Shown: positions 36,765 to 47,090, numbered from the stretch's first letter. The stretch: 64,000 nt of DNA from Tahibacter sp042701255 (GCF_042701255.1 NZ_CP170554.1:1054001-1118000); one strand, 5' to 3'. Notes: generated from the letters alone by a model not told the origin. Translations and numbers: made by a program.

Positions 36765-39700
36765 CAGATGCGGCCCGGACAGGAGAAGCTGACGAGTTCG
36801 CGCAGGCGGAACGGGTTCTGCACGCTGCTCGCAGTGACTTCGAGCACGATGCGCTTGCCGTGGATCAGCAGGGCCGCGACGAAACGTTCGGGACCGGCGC
36901 CGGGGCGGATCTCGCCTTCGTCGAACAGGCGGAACAATGCCCAGGGACCGCTCTTGACCATGTACTTCTCGCCGTCCTTGGCGCTGGCCGTGACGATGCG
37001 CACCTGGTTCGTCGCACGCGGGCCGGGCCAGGTCGCGCGCTGCGGCACCTGCGGACCGTGGGCGTAGCGGAACACCTGGCCGTCGACGTCGAGGGTCATC
37101 TGCTCGATCGTCGCGTCCATCTCCAGCACCTTGAACTCGAACGACAGGTCCATGGCCTTGCCGCCGGACGGGAAGAACACGTCGCGGATGCGCGCGGCCT
37201 TCTGGAACGACGCGAGCGGCACCTGCGCGCCGCCCGGCTGGCGCAGCACCCAGGTCGGTCCCGACACGTCGGCCATGGGCGCGAGGCGCGTCTGGAAGAA
37301 CTGATCCATGAGGCCGCCCTGGCCGAACATGCGCGAGAAATCGGCGAGGGTGACTTCCTGCGTGGCGGAACGCTCGAACGGATAGCGCCCCTGGATCGCG
37401 CGGCGGCAGAACTCGCCGAGCGAGCTGTCGAGCTCACCGCCCAACGTGCTGCGGATGCTGCCGTCGGTCTGGCGGCTGCTGCTGTCGGCGAGATTCTCGA
37501 GCATCGAGCGCAGCGGCATCGGCAACTGTGCGGCCTCGGCGCGCACGCGCGTCAGCACTTCGGTCGACGGCACGCTCAATGTCGTGCGCGTGGCCAGTGC
37601 GGCCTGCGTGCCCGACATGTTCATGTACAGCTCGTTGAACAGCTTCATGACATTGTCGATCTGCGGCGCGCCGCCGTCGGTGCCGACGAGCCGGCGTATC
37701 GGCTCGAAGCGGTCGTCGACGATGCGCTCCAGACGTTCTTCCTTGCGCACGGCCGACGGCACCATCGACGGACCGAGCGTGCGGCGCAGATCGTCGGCAG
37801 CCGTGTTGACCTGGCGCTTGGCCTGGTTCAGCAGCGACTGGTCGTTGACGTTGTCGGGCTTGATCAGGGTGGTTTCGCGCGCGACCGCGCGCAGGAACTG
37901 CGCGATCGGCGAATCCGGCGCTGACAGGATGCGTGCGGTCTCGATGCTCTGCGACATCGAATGGCTGTCGATCAGGCGCACGTCGCCGAGATACGCCTCC
38001 CACAGGCCGACGTATTCGTGCAGGTACAGGCGTTTGAGGTCGCGCTGCAGCGCGCCTTCGGTCAGCCCCTCGAGCTGCTGCTGCGGACGCTGCGCGACGC
38101 GGTCGAGGACCCAGGCTTCCTCGTTCTCGAGCAGGCCGAGCACCGATTCGGCTTCGGGCAGGAACACGTTGTGATAGCCGTGATAGGTGAACAGCCCGGG
38201 TATGCCCTTGGTCAGCGGCTGGCCGCTCGCGCGGCGGAACACGAGCGTGGCCTGCGGGCCGCCGGCCTCGGCGACGGTGAAGTCGCTGAGCGAGCCGTTG
38301 TTCAGGCGATTCTTCAGACGGCTGTAGGCGCGCTGGGCCAGCGAATAGCGTGCGAGCTGCTCGCGCTTCTGCCGCACGAGTTCGGTGTCGACCGGGAACG
38401 GCGAGGCGACCGGACCGGCATTGAGCAGCCGCGACAGATGCACGAACAGCTGCTCGCGCTGCTCCTGCGTCGCCGACGGCGGCAGGCTGCGTTCCCAGTC
38501 CAGACGCAGAAACGCTTCCACGGTCGCCGCGTCGTAGTGCTTGGGGTCGGCGAACATCAGATAGACCTTGAGCGTCTCGTAGGTCAGCTCGAGGTTGTCT
38601 TCGGGCGTCGTGCGCAGCAGCTCTTCGAGCCGGCGCACGATGCGCGGCAGCAGCGCGCGCTCGATGGCCTTGCGATAGGAGTCCTGCGCGGCCGCGTCGA
38701 GCTTGCGGCCCTGAAAGAGACCGTAGGTCAGGTTCAGCGGCGGATCGTCGACCGTGAAGTTCGGGCCGTCGGCCAGCTTGGCCAAGGCATTCAGGCCCGG
38801 CAGCAATTCGATCAACGTACCGCCTTCGCCTTTCTGCATGCTCTTGAGATGGCCGTCGACGAGCGCGGTCTTGGAATCGACGAAGTCGATGTAGCCGTTG
38901 TTGCGCTTGTAGCTGACGGCCCAGCCGAGCACGGCCAGCGTGAGCAGGGTGATGACGCCGAGATGGCCGGCGATGCTGAGCCAGCGCTCGCGCCGTTCGG
39001 CACGGCGGTTGCGTCCGGCCAGGTGCGCTTCGGGGAAGATGACCTTGTGCAGCAGATCCTGCAGGAAGAAGCTCTTGCCGCTCTTGGGCGTCTGCTGCAG
39101 CGAGACGCGGCCGTCGAAGCCGAGGCTGCGATTGAGGCTGCCGAGCAGGCGGTCGAACGGCGTGCCTTCCTGCGTGCCGCTCGTGAAATAGACGCCGCGC
39201 AGCATCGCGGTCGGCGCGAACTTCGAATCGGCGAACACGTTCTGCAGCAGCTGGCGCACCAGCGGCGTCAGGTTCGCGAAATGCTGCGGCAGGGTATAGG
39301 CGCGCGCGCGGCGTGCCGTGTCGTTCTCGGTGAGCATGAGCTCGGGCAGCTTGTCGAACAGGCGCCGCGCGAGCGCGTCCATTTCCTGTTCCATCTGCTT
39401 GCCGAGCTGTTCGCGATTGGCTTCGCCGGCCAACTGCAGCGGCAGGGTGAAACCCCAGACCTGCGCGCGCTCTTCCTTGCTGAGGTTCGCGAAGTACTCG
39501 TTGAAGCCGCCGAGCAGGTCGACCTTGCTGACCAGCACGTAGATCGGGAACGCGATGTTGAGGTTCTCGGTCAGCTCGTTGAGGCGCGCGCGGATGCGCG
39601 CCGCGTGGCGCACGCGCTCGTCCTCGTTGGAGGTCAGCAGATCGGCAACCGAGATCGTCAGGATCGCGCCGTTCAGCGGCTGGCGCGGACGGAAGCGCTT

Positions 39701-40363
39701 GAGCAGCTTGAGGAAGCCTTCCCATTCGGCCTTGTCGGCCGCGGCGTCGCTTTCCTGCGTCGTGTAGCGGCCGGCGGTATCGAGCAGCACGGTCTCGTCG
39801 GCGAACCACCAGTCGCAGCTGCGCGTGCCGCCGACGCCGCGGATGCTCTCCTTGCCCATTTCCTCGGCCAGCGGAAAGCGCAGGCCGCTGTTGAGCAGCG
39901 CCGTGGTCTTGCCCGAGCCCGGCGCGCCGATGAACACGTACCACGGAATCTGGTACAGGTATTTCTGGCCGAACTGGGCGAACAGGCCGGTTTCCTTGCG
40001 GCCGCCGAAGCGCGTCTTCTTGAGCTGGGTCAGCGCGCGCTCGAAGTTGCCGCGCAGCTCGTCGATGGCCGCGCGCGAGGGATCGTCCGGCGTGGCCGGC
40101 TTGGCTTCGCGCAGCCCCATGACGGCGTCGATGAGCCGCGTGTTCATGCGCTGCTTGCGCCAGAAGCGGATCAGCAGGCGCAGCAGCACGAACGCGAAGA
40201 TGCCGACGATGATCCAGACGCGCACCGACACCGGCTCCAGCGGCCGGTAGTTGGCGAACGCGAACAGCGGGCCGAGGAACCAGATCGCCAGCGCCAGCGC
40301 GAGCAGGCCCAGCGCGATGAACACGTAGCGGTTGAAGATCAGCGAGAACAGACGGCGCAGCAC
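36764..40363 (-). CDS. tssM: Type VI membrane complex protein TssM (IcmF-like)
   Basis: A 1199-residue inner-membrane protein that spans the periplasm with TssJ and anchors the machine with TssL. Two transmembrane helices lie in the first 70 residues and a third near 450. The cytoplasmic domain has a Walker A motif GAPGSGKTTALLNSG (about residue 145) and a Walker B-like VLLDTAGRYTT, so nucleotide binding is likely. The C-terminal IcmF domain ends with FRLRELVSFSCPGRI. I chose the GTG at 40363, which overlaps the tssL stop (TAGTG) and has AGGAG nine bases upstream; the frame runs on behind tssL without meaning. Confidence 0.95.
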   Translation of the reverse strand: MLRRLFSLIFNRYVFIALGLLALALAIWFLGPLFAFANYRPLEPVSVRVWIIVGIFAFVLLRLLIRFWRKQRMNTRLIDAVMGLREAKPATPDDPSRAAIDELRGNFERALTQLKKTRFGGRKETGLFAQFGQKYLYQIPWYVFIGAPGSGKTTALLNSGLRFPLAEEMGKESIRGVGGTRSCDWWFADETVLLDTAGRYTTQESDAAADKAEWEGFLKLLKRFRPRQPLNGAILTISVADLLTSNEDERVRHAARIRARLNELTENLNIAFPIYVLVSKVDLLGGFNEYFANLSKEERAQVWGFTLPLQLAGEANREQLGKQMEQEMDALARRLFDKLPELMLTENDTARRARAYTLPQHFANLTPLVRQLLQNVFADSKFAPTAMLRGVYFTSGTQEGTPFDRLLGSLNRSLGFDGRVSLQQTPKSGKSFFLQDLLHKVIFPEAHLAGRNRRAERRERWLSIAGHLGVITLLTLAVLGWAVSYKRNNGYIDFVDSKTALVDGHLKSMQKGEGGTLIELLPGLNALAKLADGPNFTVDDPPLNLTYGLFQGRKLDAAAQDSYRKAIERALLPRIVRRLEELLRTTPEDNLELTYETLKVYLMFADPKHYDAATVEAFLRLDWERSLPPSATQEQREQLFVHLSRLLNAGPVASPFPVDTELVRQKREQLARYSLAQRAYSRLKNRLNNGSLSDFTVAEAGGPQATLVFRRASGQPLTKGIPGLFTYHGYHNVFLPEAESVLGLLENEEAWVLDRVAQRPQQQLEGLTEGALQRDLKRLYLHEYVGLWEAYLGDVRLIDSHSMSQSIETARILSAPDSPIAQFLRAVARETTLIKPDNVNDQSLLNQAKRQVNTAADDLRRTLGPSMVPSAVRKEERLERIVDDRFEPIRRLVGTDGGAPQIDNVMKLFNELYMNMSGTQAALATRTTLSVPSTEVLTRVRAEAAQLPMPLRSMLENLADSSSRQTDGSIRSTLGGELDSSLGEFCRRAIQGRYPFERSATQEVTLADFSRMFGQGGLMDQFFQTRLAPMADVSGPTWVLRQPGGAQVPLASFQKAARIRDVFFPSGGKAMDLSFEFKVLEMDATIEQMTLDVDGQVFRYAHGPQVPQRATWPGPRATNQVRIVTASAKDGEKYMVKSGPWALFRLFDEGEIRPGAGPERFVAALLIHGKRIVLEVTASSVQNPFRLRELVSFSCPGRI

Positions 40364-41655
40364 TAGCGGATCTCCTTGCTCAGCTCGACCGGCGAGGCGA
40401 ACACCGTGACTTCGACGCGGCGGTTCTGCGCGCGGCCGGCCGGCGTCGCGTTGTCGGCGATGGGATCGGCTTCGCCGCGGCCCTCGGTGGTGATGCGTCC
40501 CGGCGAGCGCACGGTCGCGTCGAGCTGCGCGGCGATCGCGCGCGCGCGCTCCTGCGACAGCTCCCAGTTCGACGGGAAGCGCACGCTGCGCATCGGCCGG
40601 TCGTCGGTATGGCCGCTGACGAGCACGCGGCCCTTCACCTCGGCGACGGCCGCGGCGATGCGGTCGACGATGTCGCGGTACTGCGGCCGCATCGTCGCGC
40701 TGCCGGATTCGAACAGGCCGTCGCCGCGTATCGTGACGGTGCTCTGCTCGGAGTTCTCCTTGACCGAGACCAGCCCTTCGCGGATTTCCTTTTCGAGGAA
40801 TTTGGAGAAGCGCAGCGGCGGCGGCGCGTCGCGCACGACCGGCGGCGGCGTCGGCAATTTCAGCGAGCTGATCGCGAGGAAGCTCTTGTCCGAGCGCGCC
40901 GCGAGCCAGAACGCGAGCAGCATGTAGATGCCCACGCCGAGCACGACGGCGACGATGGCCGAGACCCAGACCGGAATCATGCCCCAGATCTTCGGCAGCT
41001 CGGCGGCGTGGCCCTGCCAGTGGATGGACAGCGCGCGGTCGGGCACGCCGCGTGCGGTCTTGATGATGTCGGCGAGGCGGCGCTTGAGGTTCTCGAGCTG
41101 GCTCTGGCCGTTGGAGACGATGCGATAGCGGCCTTCGAAGCCGAGCGCGATGCAGTAATACATCAGCTCCAGCACATCGATGTACTGCGCCGGCGTCTGC
41201 GCGAGCTTGGCCAGCAGCTGGAAGAATTTCTCGCCGCCCCAGGTTTCGTTGTGGAACGTGACCAGCAGCGAATTCTTCGACCAGGCGCCCGAGCCGCCCC
41301 AGGGCGTCTGCGCCGCGGCTTCGTCGAGCACGGTGCACAGGCAGTAGCGCGCCGCGACGATGTGCTCGGCCGGTATGCCCTGCGCCTTCGCGTTCGCGTC
41401 GAAGCGGCGAATCTCGTCGGCCAGATAGTTCTTCAGCCGTTCCGGATCCGCGTTATGCACCAGGGTGCGGATCTGGTAGACCAGATTCAGGATGGGATTG
41501 GCCAGCGCGATCAGCGGCGAGTTGCCGGACGGGATCTCCGGCTCGTGCGACTGCCATACGGGCTGCCCGGCTGCCGACAGCGGCGCTGCGGCGCCGCCGG
41601 GGCTCGGCATCACGAAGGTGCGATTGTTGCCGGCGTTGAACGAAGGGTTGGACAT
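40363..41655 (-). CDS. tssL: Type VI membrane protein TssL with C-terminal OmpA-like domain
   Basis: A 430-residue inner-membrane protein. Residues 45-215 form the cytoplasmic DotU/IcmH domain (for example LANPILNLVYQIRTL and ARYCLCTVLDEAAAQTPWG). One transmembrane helix lies at about 230-255. The periplasmic end (about 300-430) is an OmpA-like peptidoglycan-binding domain with GHTDDRPMRSVRFPSNWELS and NRRVEVTV. The fused peptidoglycan anchor replaces the separate TagL seen in other systems. It overlaps tssM in the order tssJ-tssK-tssL-tssM. Confidence 0.95.
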   Translation of the reverse strand: MSNPSFNAGNNRTFVMPSPGGAAAPLSAAGQPVWQSHEPEIPSGNSPLIALANPILNLVYQIRTLVHNADPERLKNYLADEIRRFDANAKAQGIPAEHIVAARYCLCTVLDEAAAQTPWGGSGAWSKNSLLVTFHNETWGGEKFFQLLAKLAQTPAQYIDVLELMYYCIALGFEGRYRIVSNGQSQLENLKRRLADIIKTARGVPDRALSIHWQGHAAELPKIWGMIPVWVSAIVAVVLGVGIYMLLAFWLAARSDKSFLAISSLKLPTPPPVVRDAPPPLRFSKFLEKEIREGLVSVKENSEQSTVTIRGDGLFESGSATMRPQYRDIVDRIAAAVAEVKGRVLVSGHTDDRPMRSVRFPSNWELSQERARAIAAQLDATVRSPGRITTEGRGEADPIADNATPAGRAQNRRVEVTVFASPVELSKEIR

Positions 41656-41732
41656 GGTCGGTTCTGTCAGGAGTTACAGCCGATTCCGGCGCGGCACGGG
41701 GCGAGCGTGCCGCGTCGTGCGAGGAACGCCGC

Positions 41733-43067
41733 TCAGCGGCGCACGGCCCAGCATTCGAGCTCCAGGTCGGGGAATTCGCCGGCGACGTGCAGGGCCAGCG
41801 TGCCGGTGCTCTGCAGCTGCTTCCACAGCTCCACCGACGTATCCATTTCGAAATAGTGATAGCCCGCGTGATACGGAATCTGGCGCGGTGCGACCGGCAG
41901 CAGGCGCAGGCCGACGCCGGGCAGATGCAGGTTCACGAGATCGCGGATCTTGTCGGCCGGGCCGATCTTGACCTGGGTCGGGAAGTGCGTGCGCAGGGTT
42001 TCCGGCGGCGTGCTCGCGTGCACGGCGAGGATGAACTGCGCATTGCGCAGCAGCTCCGTGTCGTTGACGTGGCCGACGCGCACGCCGTAGTTGCGGATCT
42101 GCAGATCGATCTGCACCGCGTTCTGTTCCAGCACCGTCGACAGGCCGCGGCGCAGCAGGAACATCAGCGGCATGATGCAGCCGTACAGATCGTCGTGATC
42201 GTAGTGCGGCCAGGTCGTCGGCCGGCGCGAGGCTTCCATGAACGTCGCGAGCTCGCCGGCGATCTGCACGAGCACGGCGTAGAAGCGCTCCGGATGCAGC
42301 ACCGACGGATTGATCAGGTGCGCGAGCAGCGGCTGGTAGCGGTTGAGCATCTGCAGCAGCAGGAACTCGCCGACTTCCGACACGCCGCCGCGGCCGGGCT
42401 GGCTCAGGCGGTCGGCGAGCACGTCGGCGCGCTGGTTGACGAGACCGTGCAGCTCGTTGAGCAGCGACAGCAGATACGCGAAGGCCGAGCAGCAGACCAC
42501 CGGCGGAATGTATTCGCTGTCGAGCAGCAGCTGGCGGTCGCTGCGGCATTCGACGACGCGCGCGACGCCGACGCCGAGCCAGCCGTCGGCGAGATCTTTT
42601 TCAAGCACGAGGCGCAGGCGCGGCGTGCCGAGCTGCAGGTCGGCCGGCTCGCCGGCGATGGAGTTCTCGTCGCGCACGACGGCGTCGCTGACCGTATAGC
42701 GCGCGAGCGACGCCGGATGATCCTCGAACACGACGTGCTCGGTGCCCGGGCGCTTCAGCGGCAGTGCGAGATAGACGGTCTGGTTGACCACGCCTTCGCC
42801 GAAGTGCAGCGGCTCGGGCGCGGCGCTCTGCGTCGGGAACGCGAACGAGGTGCCGTCGGGCAGCAGGCCGATCGCGTTCTGGATCGCGAGCTTGCCGACC
42901 GCGAGCGCGGCCACGTCCAGGCGCAGTTCGCGGAAGCCCCAGAAGAACGGCTCCGCCGCGAGGCTGCGCTGGTGCGCGTGGAATTCGAGATAGCGTTCCT
43001 GCTGCTGGAAATGCTGCGGGCGCAGGAACATGCCTTCGGCCCAGACGACTTTCTTGTACGGATCCAT
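41733..43067 (-). CDS. tssK: Type VI baseplate protein TssK
   Basis: A 444-residue trimeric adaptor that ties the baseplate to the membrane complex. Family signatures are VVWAEGMFLRPQHFQQQERYL near the start and the closing ELECWAVRR. The ATG at 43067 has GGGAAGGTGAG just upstream and begins exactly where the family does; an in-frame start 11 codons earlier is less likely. tssJ ends 42 bases upstream. Confidence 0.95.
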   Translation of the reverse strand: MDPYKKVVWAEGMFLRPQHFQQQERYLEFHAHQRSLAAEPFFWGFRELRLDVAALAVGKLAIQNAIGLLPDGTSFAFPTQSAAPEPLHFGEGVVNQTVYLALPLKRPGTEHVVFEDHPASLARYTVSDAVVRDENSIAGEPADLQLGTPRLRLVLEKDLADGWLGVGVARVVECRSDRQLLLDSEYIPPVVCCSAFAYLLSLLNELHGLVNQRADVLADRLSQPGRGGVSEVGEFLLLQMLNRYQPLLAHLINPSVLHPERFYAVLVQIAGELATFMEASRRPTTWPHYDHDDLYGCIMPLMFLLRRGLSTVLEQNAVQIDLQIRNYGVRVGHVNDTELLRNAQFILAVHASTPPETLRTHFPTQVKIGPADKIRDLVNLHLPGVGLRLLPVAPRQIPYHAGYHYFEMDTSVELWKQLQSTGTLALHVAGEFPDLELECWAVRR

Positions 43068-43109
43068 CTCACCTTCCCTGGCTTGCGCGGCGGCTGGCAC
43101 GCATGACGA

Positions 43110-43679
43110 TCAGTTCTTCTTCAGCGGCGGGCCGACGAGCGTGACCTTGCGCTCCTCGAGATTGACCGTGTATTCGACGGTCGGCTTGCCGCTCTTGAGG
43201 AACTCCGGCAGCTTGATCCACTTCTTGCGCTGCGGCGGCAGATCCAGCGCGGCGCGCCAGACGCTGTTCTCCATGTCGCGGTAGCCGACCATCACGCCGA
43301 TCGCGTCCTCGTCGGCGTCGAAGGTGTAGCTCTTCTTGACCGTCGCGCCGGGCTGGACCGGGAACGGATCGCGCAGCACGACGACGCCGTCGAGACTGCC
43401 CTTGGTCTCGTCGGCCAGGGTGAAGTAGTCGGCGTCCATGAACGGTGCGGCGCGCTTGAGCTTGAGCACCGTGACCACGGCCGGCGACGGCCGCTGGTTC
43501 ATGTCCGGATTGAGCCGGCTGTTGGCCGTCACGACGACTTCGACGGTGACGGGATTGCGCTTCTTCGGCGCCGAGGAACAGGCGCCGAGCAGGGCGAGCA
43601 GGGACAGGCAGACCAGCAGTCCGGCCTGACGCGCGAGGTGATGCAGACGCGAGGGCATGGGCGAGCGATTGGCGTTCAT
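43110..43679 (-). CDS. tssJ: Type VI outer-membrane lipoprotein TssJ
   Basis: A 189-residue lipoprotein that fixes the membrane complex to the outer membrane. The lipobox LLALLGACSS gives a lipidated cysteine near residue 34 after a basic, hydrophobic leader. The mature beta-sandwich domain has VTVEVVVTANSRLNPDMNQRPSP and the typical AVGVMVGYRD-like segment AIGVMVGYRDMENSVWR. The leader is longer than usual, and an internal Met eight codons in is an alternative start. Confidence 0.93.
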   Translation of the reverse strand: MNANRSPMPSRLHHLARQAGLLVCLSLLALLGACSSAPKKRNPVTVEVVVTANSRLNPDMNQRPSPAVVTVLKLKRAAPFMDADYFTLADETKGSLDGVVVLRDPFPVQPGATVKKSYTFDADEDAIGVMVGYRDMENSVWRAALDLPPQRKKWIKLPEFLKSGKPTVEYTVNLEERKVTLVGPPLKKN

Positions 43680-43797
43680 GGCGTTGGCGGCACTGTGAGT
43701 TGAAGTGGACGGACGAGTCGGGGGAGCTTGTCCGTCGGACGAAACGCGGTGATGACGAAACGTGGTGCGATGAAGCGGTGCGGCGTCGGGCGGTGGT

Positions 43798-44637
43798 TCA
43801 GGCGGAACCGGAGCTCGCCTCGACGAGCTCGGCGACCGCGGCCTGGTCCGGCCACGGCATCGTGATCTCGTTCGGACGTCCGACCCAGACCGCGAGCGCG
43901 CTGTAGTTGTCCTGCAGCGGCGTGCCGCGCAGTTCGATCAGTTGTCCCATCTGCAGCAGCCATTCCTCGGCCGAATCGGCGCGCGTCAGGCACTCGACCA
44001 TTTCCGCTTCGAGCACGACTTCCCAGAAGCCGTCGGTGCAGATCAGGAAGGCGTCGCCGTCGTCGACGTCGAATGCGGTTTCCAGCGCTGCCGGCGGCAC
44101 GCCGTCGCCCATGCCCAGCGCGGCGAACAGCAGGTTGCGCTTGGCGTGATTGCGGATCTCGCTCTCGCTGATGACGCCGGCGTCGACGAAGGTCTGCACG
44201 ACGCTGTGATCCTTGGTCAGCTGGCGGCAGTGCCGCTTGCGGAACAGGTACAGGCGCGTGTCGCCGAGGTTGGACCACTGCGCCTTCTGCGCATCGCCGT
44301 CGAAGAACAATGCCGCGACGGTCGCGCTCATCTTGCGCAGGCCACCGGCGAGCTGCTGGCCGTAGCGGATCGCGACGTCGGTCTGGGTGATGATGCGCTC
44401 GATGTTCTGGCGGCTCAGCTCCGGCGCCGTCGAATAGGCCGACAGCAGGGTGCGCACGGCCGTTTCCGATGCGACGTCGCCGCCGCCGTGGCCGCCGGCA
44501 CCGTCGCAGACGATGAAGCAGGCGCCGCCGTCGGAGGTCCAGTAGCCGCAGGCGTCCTCGTTGTAATCGCGTCCGCCCTGACCCGACAGGGTCGCGAACT
44601 CGATGCGGATGCCGCTGCCCGCGACGTAGGTATTCAC
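43798..44637 (-). CDS. pppA: PP2C-type Ser/Thr phosphatase of the type VI phosphorylation switch
   Basis: A 279-residue metal-dependent phosphatase that removes the phosphate placed by the PpkA-type kinase, turning secretion off in the P. aeruginosa model. PP2C motifs are visible: NEDACGYW, FIVCDGAGGHGGGDVASETA, WSNLGDTRLYLFR and FLICTDGFWEVV, all with metal-binding aspartates. Its start overlaps the stop of the FHA gene by four bases, so they are co-translated. The kinase is at the start of the opposite arm. Confidence 0.93.
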   Translation of the reverse strand: MNTYVAGSGIRIEFATLSGQGGRDYNEDACGYWTSDGGACFIVCDGAGGHGGGDVASETAVRTLLSAYSTAPELSRQNIERIITQTDVAIRYGQQLAGGLRKMSATVAALFFDGDAQKAQWSNLGDTRLYLFRKRHCRQLTKDHSVVQTFVDAGVISESEIRNHAKRNLLFAALGMGDGVPPAALETAFDVDDGDAFLICTDGFWEVVLEAEMVECLTRADSAEEWLLQMGQLIELRGTPLQDNYSALAVWVGRPNEITMPWPDQAAVAELVEASSGSA

Positions 44638-46724
44638 CGGCTGTTCCCCGTGTTGATGCGATCGATCTCCTGCTCGTAGGCGCGGGCGAACGCGCGCTGG
44701 AACAGGTTCTCGAACTCCTCGCGCGCCTCGCCGACCATTTCCTGATAGCCGTTCTCGTAGAGATCCCAGAGGCGCGCCTTGTGTTTGGCCGGCATGACGG
44801 TTTCGAGGCCGGTCTTCTCGCCGGCGCGGGCGAGGAAGCGCTCGGGACCGAGCATGCTCGCGACGTCGTACATCGCTGCGCGCGAACCGGCGAGCAGGCC
44901 GACCTGATGCGCCGACAGATCGTCGAACGCGTCCTCGATCGCGCGCAGCGGCGGCATGAAGCCCGGCGAGCCGCGGCCGAGCAGCTGCGTCAGTGCAGCC
45001 GTTCCGTCGGGTGCGAACTTGAGCGGGTTGTTGCCGTCGGTCGCGATGATCGTGACGTTCGCGCGCATCTCGTGCTTGGTCGAGGAGCGGCCATGCATCA
45101 GGCGTATGGTGCCGGCCGTCATCGCCGCGACGATGCGGCCGAGCATTTCCATCGCGAGCGGCGTGAACTCGCCGACGTGGTTGACGTCGATGCCGCAGCC
45201 GCGCGCGAAGGCCGCGCGCAGGATCGCGGCCGTGTCGTGATCCACATTGCCGGCATTCGATGCGACTGCAGGCGGAACAGCCGCTGCGACCGGCGACGGT
45301 GCAGTCGCCGGCGCTGCAGCGAGCGGCGCAGTGGCCTGCGGCGACGGTGTCGCGGCAACCGGTGCGCGCGCTGCCGCTGCCGCTGGCGGTTGCTGCGGCA
45401 GCGGCGGTGCCACCGGCATTGGCGCCGGCGGCGTCGCATAAGAAGGAGAGACCTGCGACGGAATCGATGCAGCGGCCGCGGGCGGCATCGCTGCGGCCGC
45501 AACGGGCGGCGCTGCGGTCACGGTGTGCGACGGCGCATCGAGTATCGGCAGATCGTCGAACGTCGTGATCGCGTTCGACGGATCGAGCAGGGGGCCCGAG
45601 CCGAGCAGGTCGGCCATCATGCGTTCGGCCGCGGCGACCGAGCCGGTTGCGGCCGGCATGGCGGCAGCGGGCGCAGGCGTGGCCGCATTCGGCGGCGGCA
45701 TCGGCATTGGCGCGGGATTCGCCGCGGGTGCGGATGCTGCGGCACCGGGCATGCCGTTGTCGGAGACCAGCGACGGCAGCACGAACAGCGAATCGATCTC
45801 CAGGCCGTGATCGAGCGAAGCGCTGGCGCCGATGTCGTCGCCGTTGCCGCTGAGCATCTCCAGCGGATCCAGTGAATTGCGGTTCGTGTCGAGCAGGCGG
45901 CTGCGTTGGCGCGCTTCCTCGGCGGGCTCGGCAATCACGTCGCTGCCGATGGCCTGCAGTTCGGAGAACACTTCACGCACTGCGGCCTTTTCGCTGTAGT
46001 CCTCGATCGACACGTCCTCGACCGGCAGGCTGTACGGCGAGGTCGGCGGCGCGGGAATCGCGAACACGTCGAAGTCGTCGGGAATCGTCTGCGCCGGCTT
46101 CGACCGTGTTGCCATCGGCGCGGCCGGTGGCACCGGTGTCGGCCGCGGCGGTGCCGGTTTCGCGACCGGCGCTGCGGCACTCGTAGCCGCTGCAGGCATT
46201 GCCGGAGCAGGCATCGACGATGCAGGCGCCGCGACCGATGCCGGCATGACACCGGGCGCATTCGCTGCGGCCGGTGTTGCGACAGACGGCATCGCCGATG
46301 GCATCGCTGCGTGCATCGCCGCACCGTCATTCACTGCAGGCGGCATCGGCAACGGCGGTGGTGCCGGCGGCAACGTGAGCGCTGGTGCGGCGGGCAAGGT
46401 CGCTGGCCGCAGCCCGATGACGTAGCGTCCGACCAGCAGCTGATCCGACGGACTCATCGTGCAGCTGCGTCCCGGCGCGAGCTCGCTGCCGTTGATGAAC
46501 AGCGAACTGCTGCTGCTGAGATTGCTGATGTCGACGGTGCCTGCGGGGCCGAGGCACAGGCGCGCCTGATGACGCGAGATCAGGCGCTCGGGATCGTTGA
46601 GCGGCAGATCATTGTCGCTGCCGCGACCGATGCTGACCGGCGTATCGAGAGCGCGGCTCAGCGGCGCGGCCAGGGCTTGGCCGTTGTAGGACAGCACCAC
46701 GAGTTCCAGCCTGACCGCCGACAT
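44634..46724 (-). CDS. tagH: Type VI-associated FHA domain protein (Fha1/TagH-like)
   Basis: A 696-residue cytoplasmic scaffold. Residues 1-95 are an FHA domain (VSIGRGSDNDLPLNDPERL, ISRHQARL, SSSSLFINGSEL) that binds phosphothreonine. Residues ~110-470 are a low-complexity Ala/Pro/Met linker. The last ~200 residues form the conserved T6SS-specific C-terminal domain, with FTPLAMEMLGRIVAAMTAG and LGPERFLARAGEKTG. It is likely the substrate and partner of the PpkA-type kinase encoded divergently. It is first gene of the leftward arm. Confidence 0.92.
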   Translation of the reverse strand: MSAVRLELVVLSYNGQALAAPLSRALDTPVSIGRGSDNDLPLNDPERLISRHQARLCLGPAGTVDISNLSSSSSLFINGSELAPGRSCTMSPSDQLLVGRYVIGLRPATLPAAPALTLPPAPPPLPMPPAVNDGAAMHAAMPSAMPSVATPAAANAPGVMPASVAAPASSMPAPAMPAAATSAAAPVAKPAPPRPTPVPPAAPMATRSKPAQTIPDDFDVFAIPAPPTSPYSLPVEDVSIEDYSEKAAVREVFSELQAIGSDVIAEPAEEARQRSRLLDTNRNSLDPLEMLSGNGDDIGASASLDHGLEIDSLFVLPSLVSDNGMPGAAASAPAANPAPMPMPPPNAATPAPAAAMPAATGSVAAAERMMADLLGSGPLLDPSNAITTFDDLPILDAPSHTVTAAPPVAAAAMPPAAAASIPSQVSPSYATPPAPMPVAPPLPQQPPAAAAARAPVAATPSPQATAPLAAAPATAPSPVAAAVPPAVASNAGNVDHDTAAILRAAFARGCGIDVNHVGEFTPLAMEMLGRIVAAMTAGTIRLMHGRSSTKHEMRANVTIIATDGNNPLKFAPDGTAALTQLLGRGSPGFMPPLRAIEDAFDDLSAHQVGLLAGSRAAMYDVASMLGPERFLARAGEKTGLETVMPAKHKARLWDLYENGYQEMVGEAREEFENLFQRAFARAYEQEIDRINTGNSR

Positions 46725-46839
46725 TCACGCTCCCTCGTGCGCGTCCGATGCATTTCGGATACTGCGGCGCTGATCACACACGCGCTGCGTCGCTGCGTGG
46801 TTCAGCCGTGCGCGCACAGGCCGAGCCCGGAAAATTTTG

Positions 46840-46859
46840 AAGCTATCAAAAGCTATCAA
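46840..46859. promoter_or_regulatory. Tandem 10-bp repeat, possible regulator site
   Basis: AAGCTATCAA occurs twice in direct succession, one helical turn apart. On the minus strand it reads TTGATAGC twice, and TTGATA could serve as a -35 box for the FHA gene, though the -10 would be weak. Candidate only. Confidence 0.45.
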
Positions 46860-47090
46860 CCTTCGCAAACGCGCATACGTGACGACGGTAACGTTGTCGA
46901 CATCGCGCATGCATGCGACGTCGCGCAGGCTGAGACCGTCATGCGATGTCATCGCCGCGTAGCGCGCAGCGACTACGCTCGAACCGGGAACTCCGACACG
47001 GAATCGATCGTCGCTCGCGAGCCATAACACGACACCCGATACCCTGCGCGAAGCTGCATCTCTTCACGCGTCGTGCACGCGCCGTGAAAT

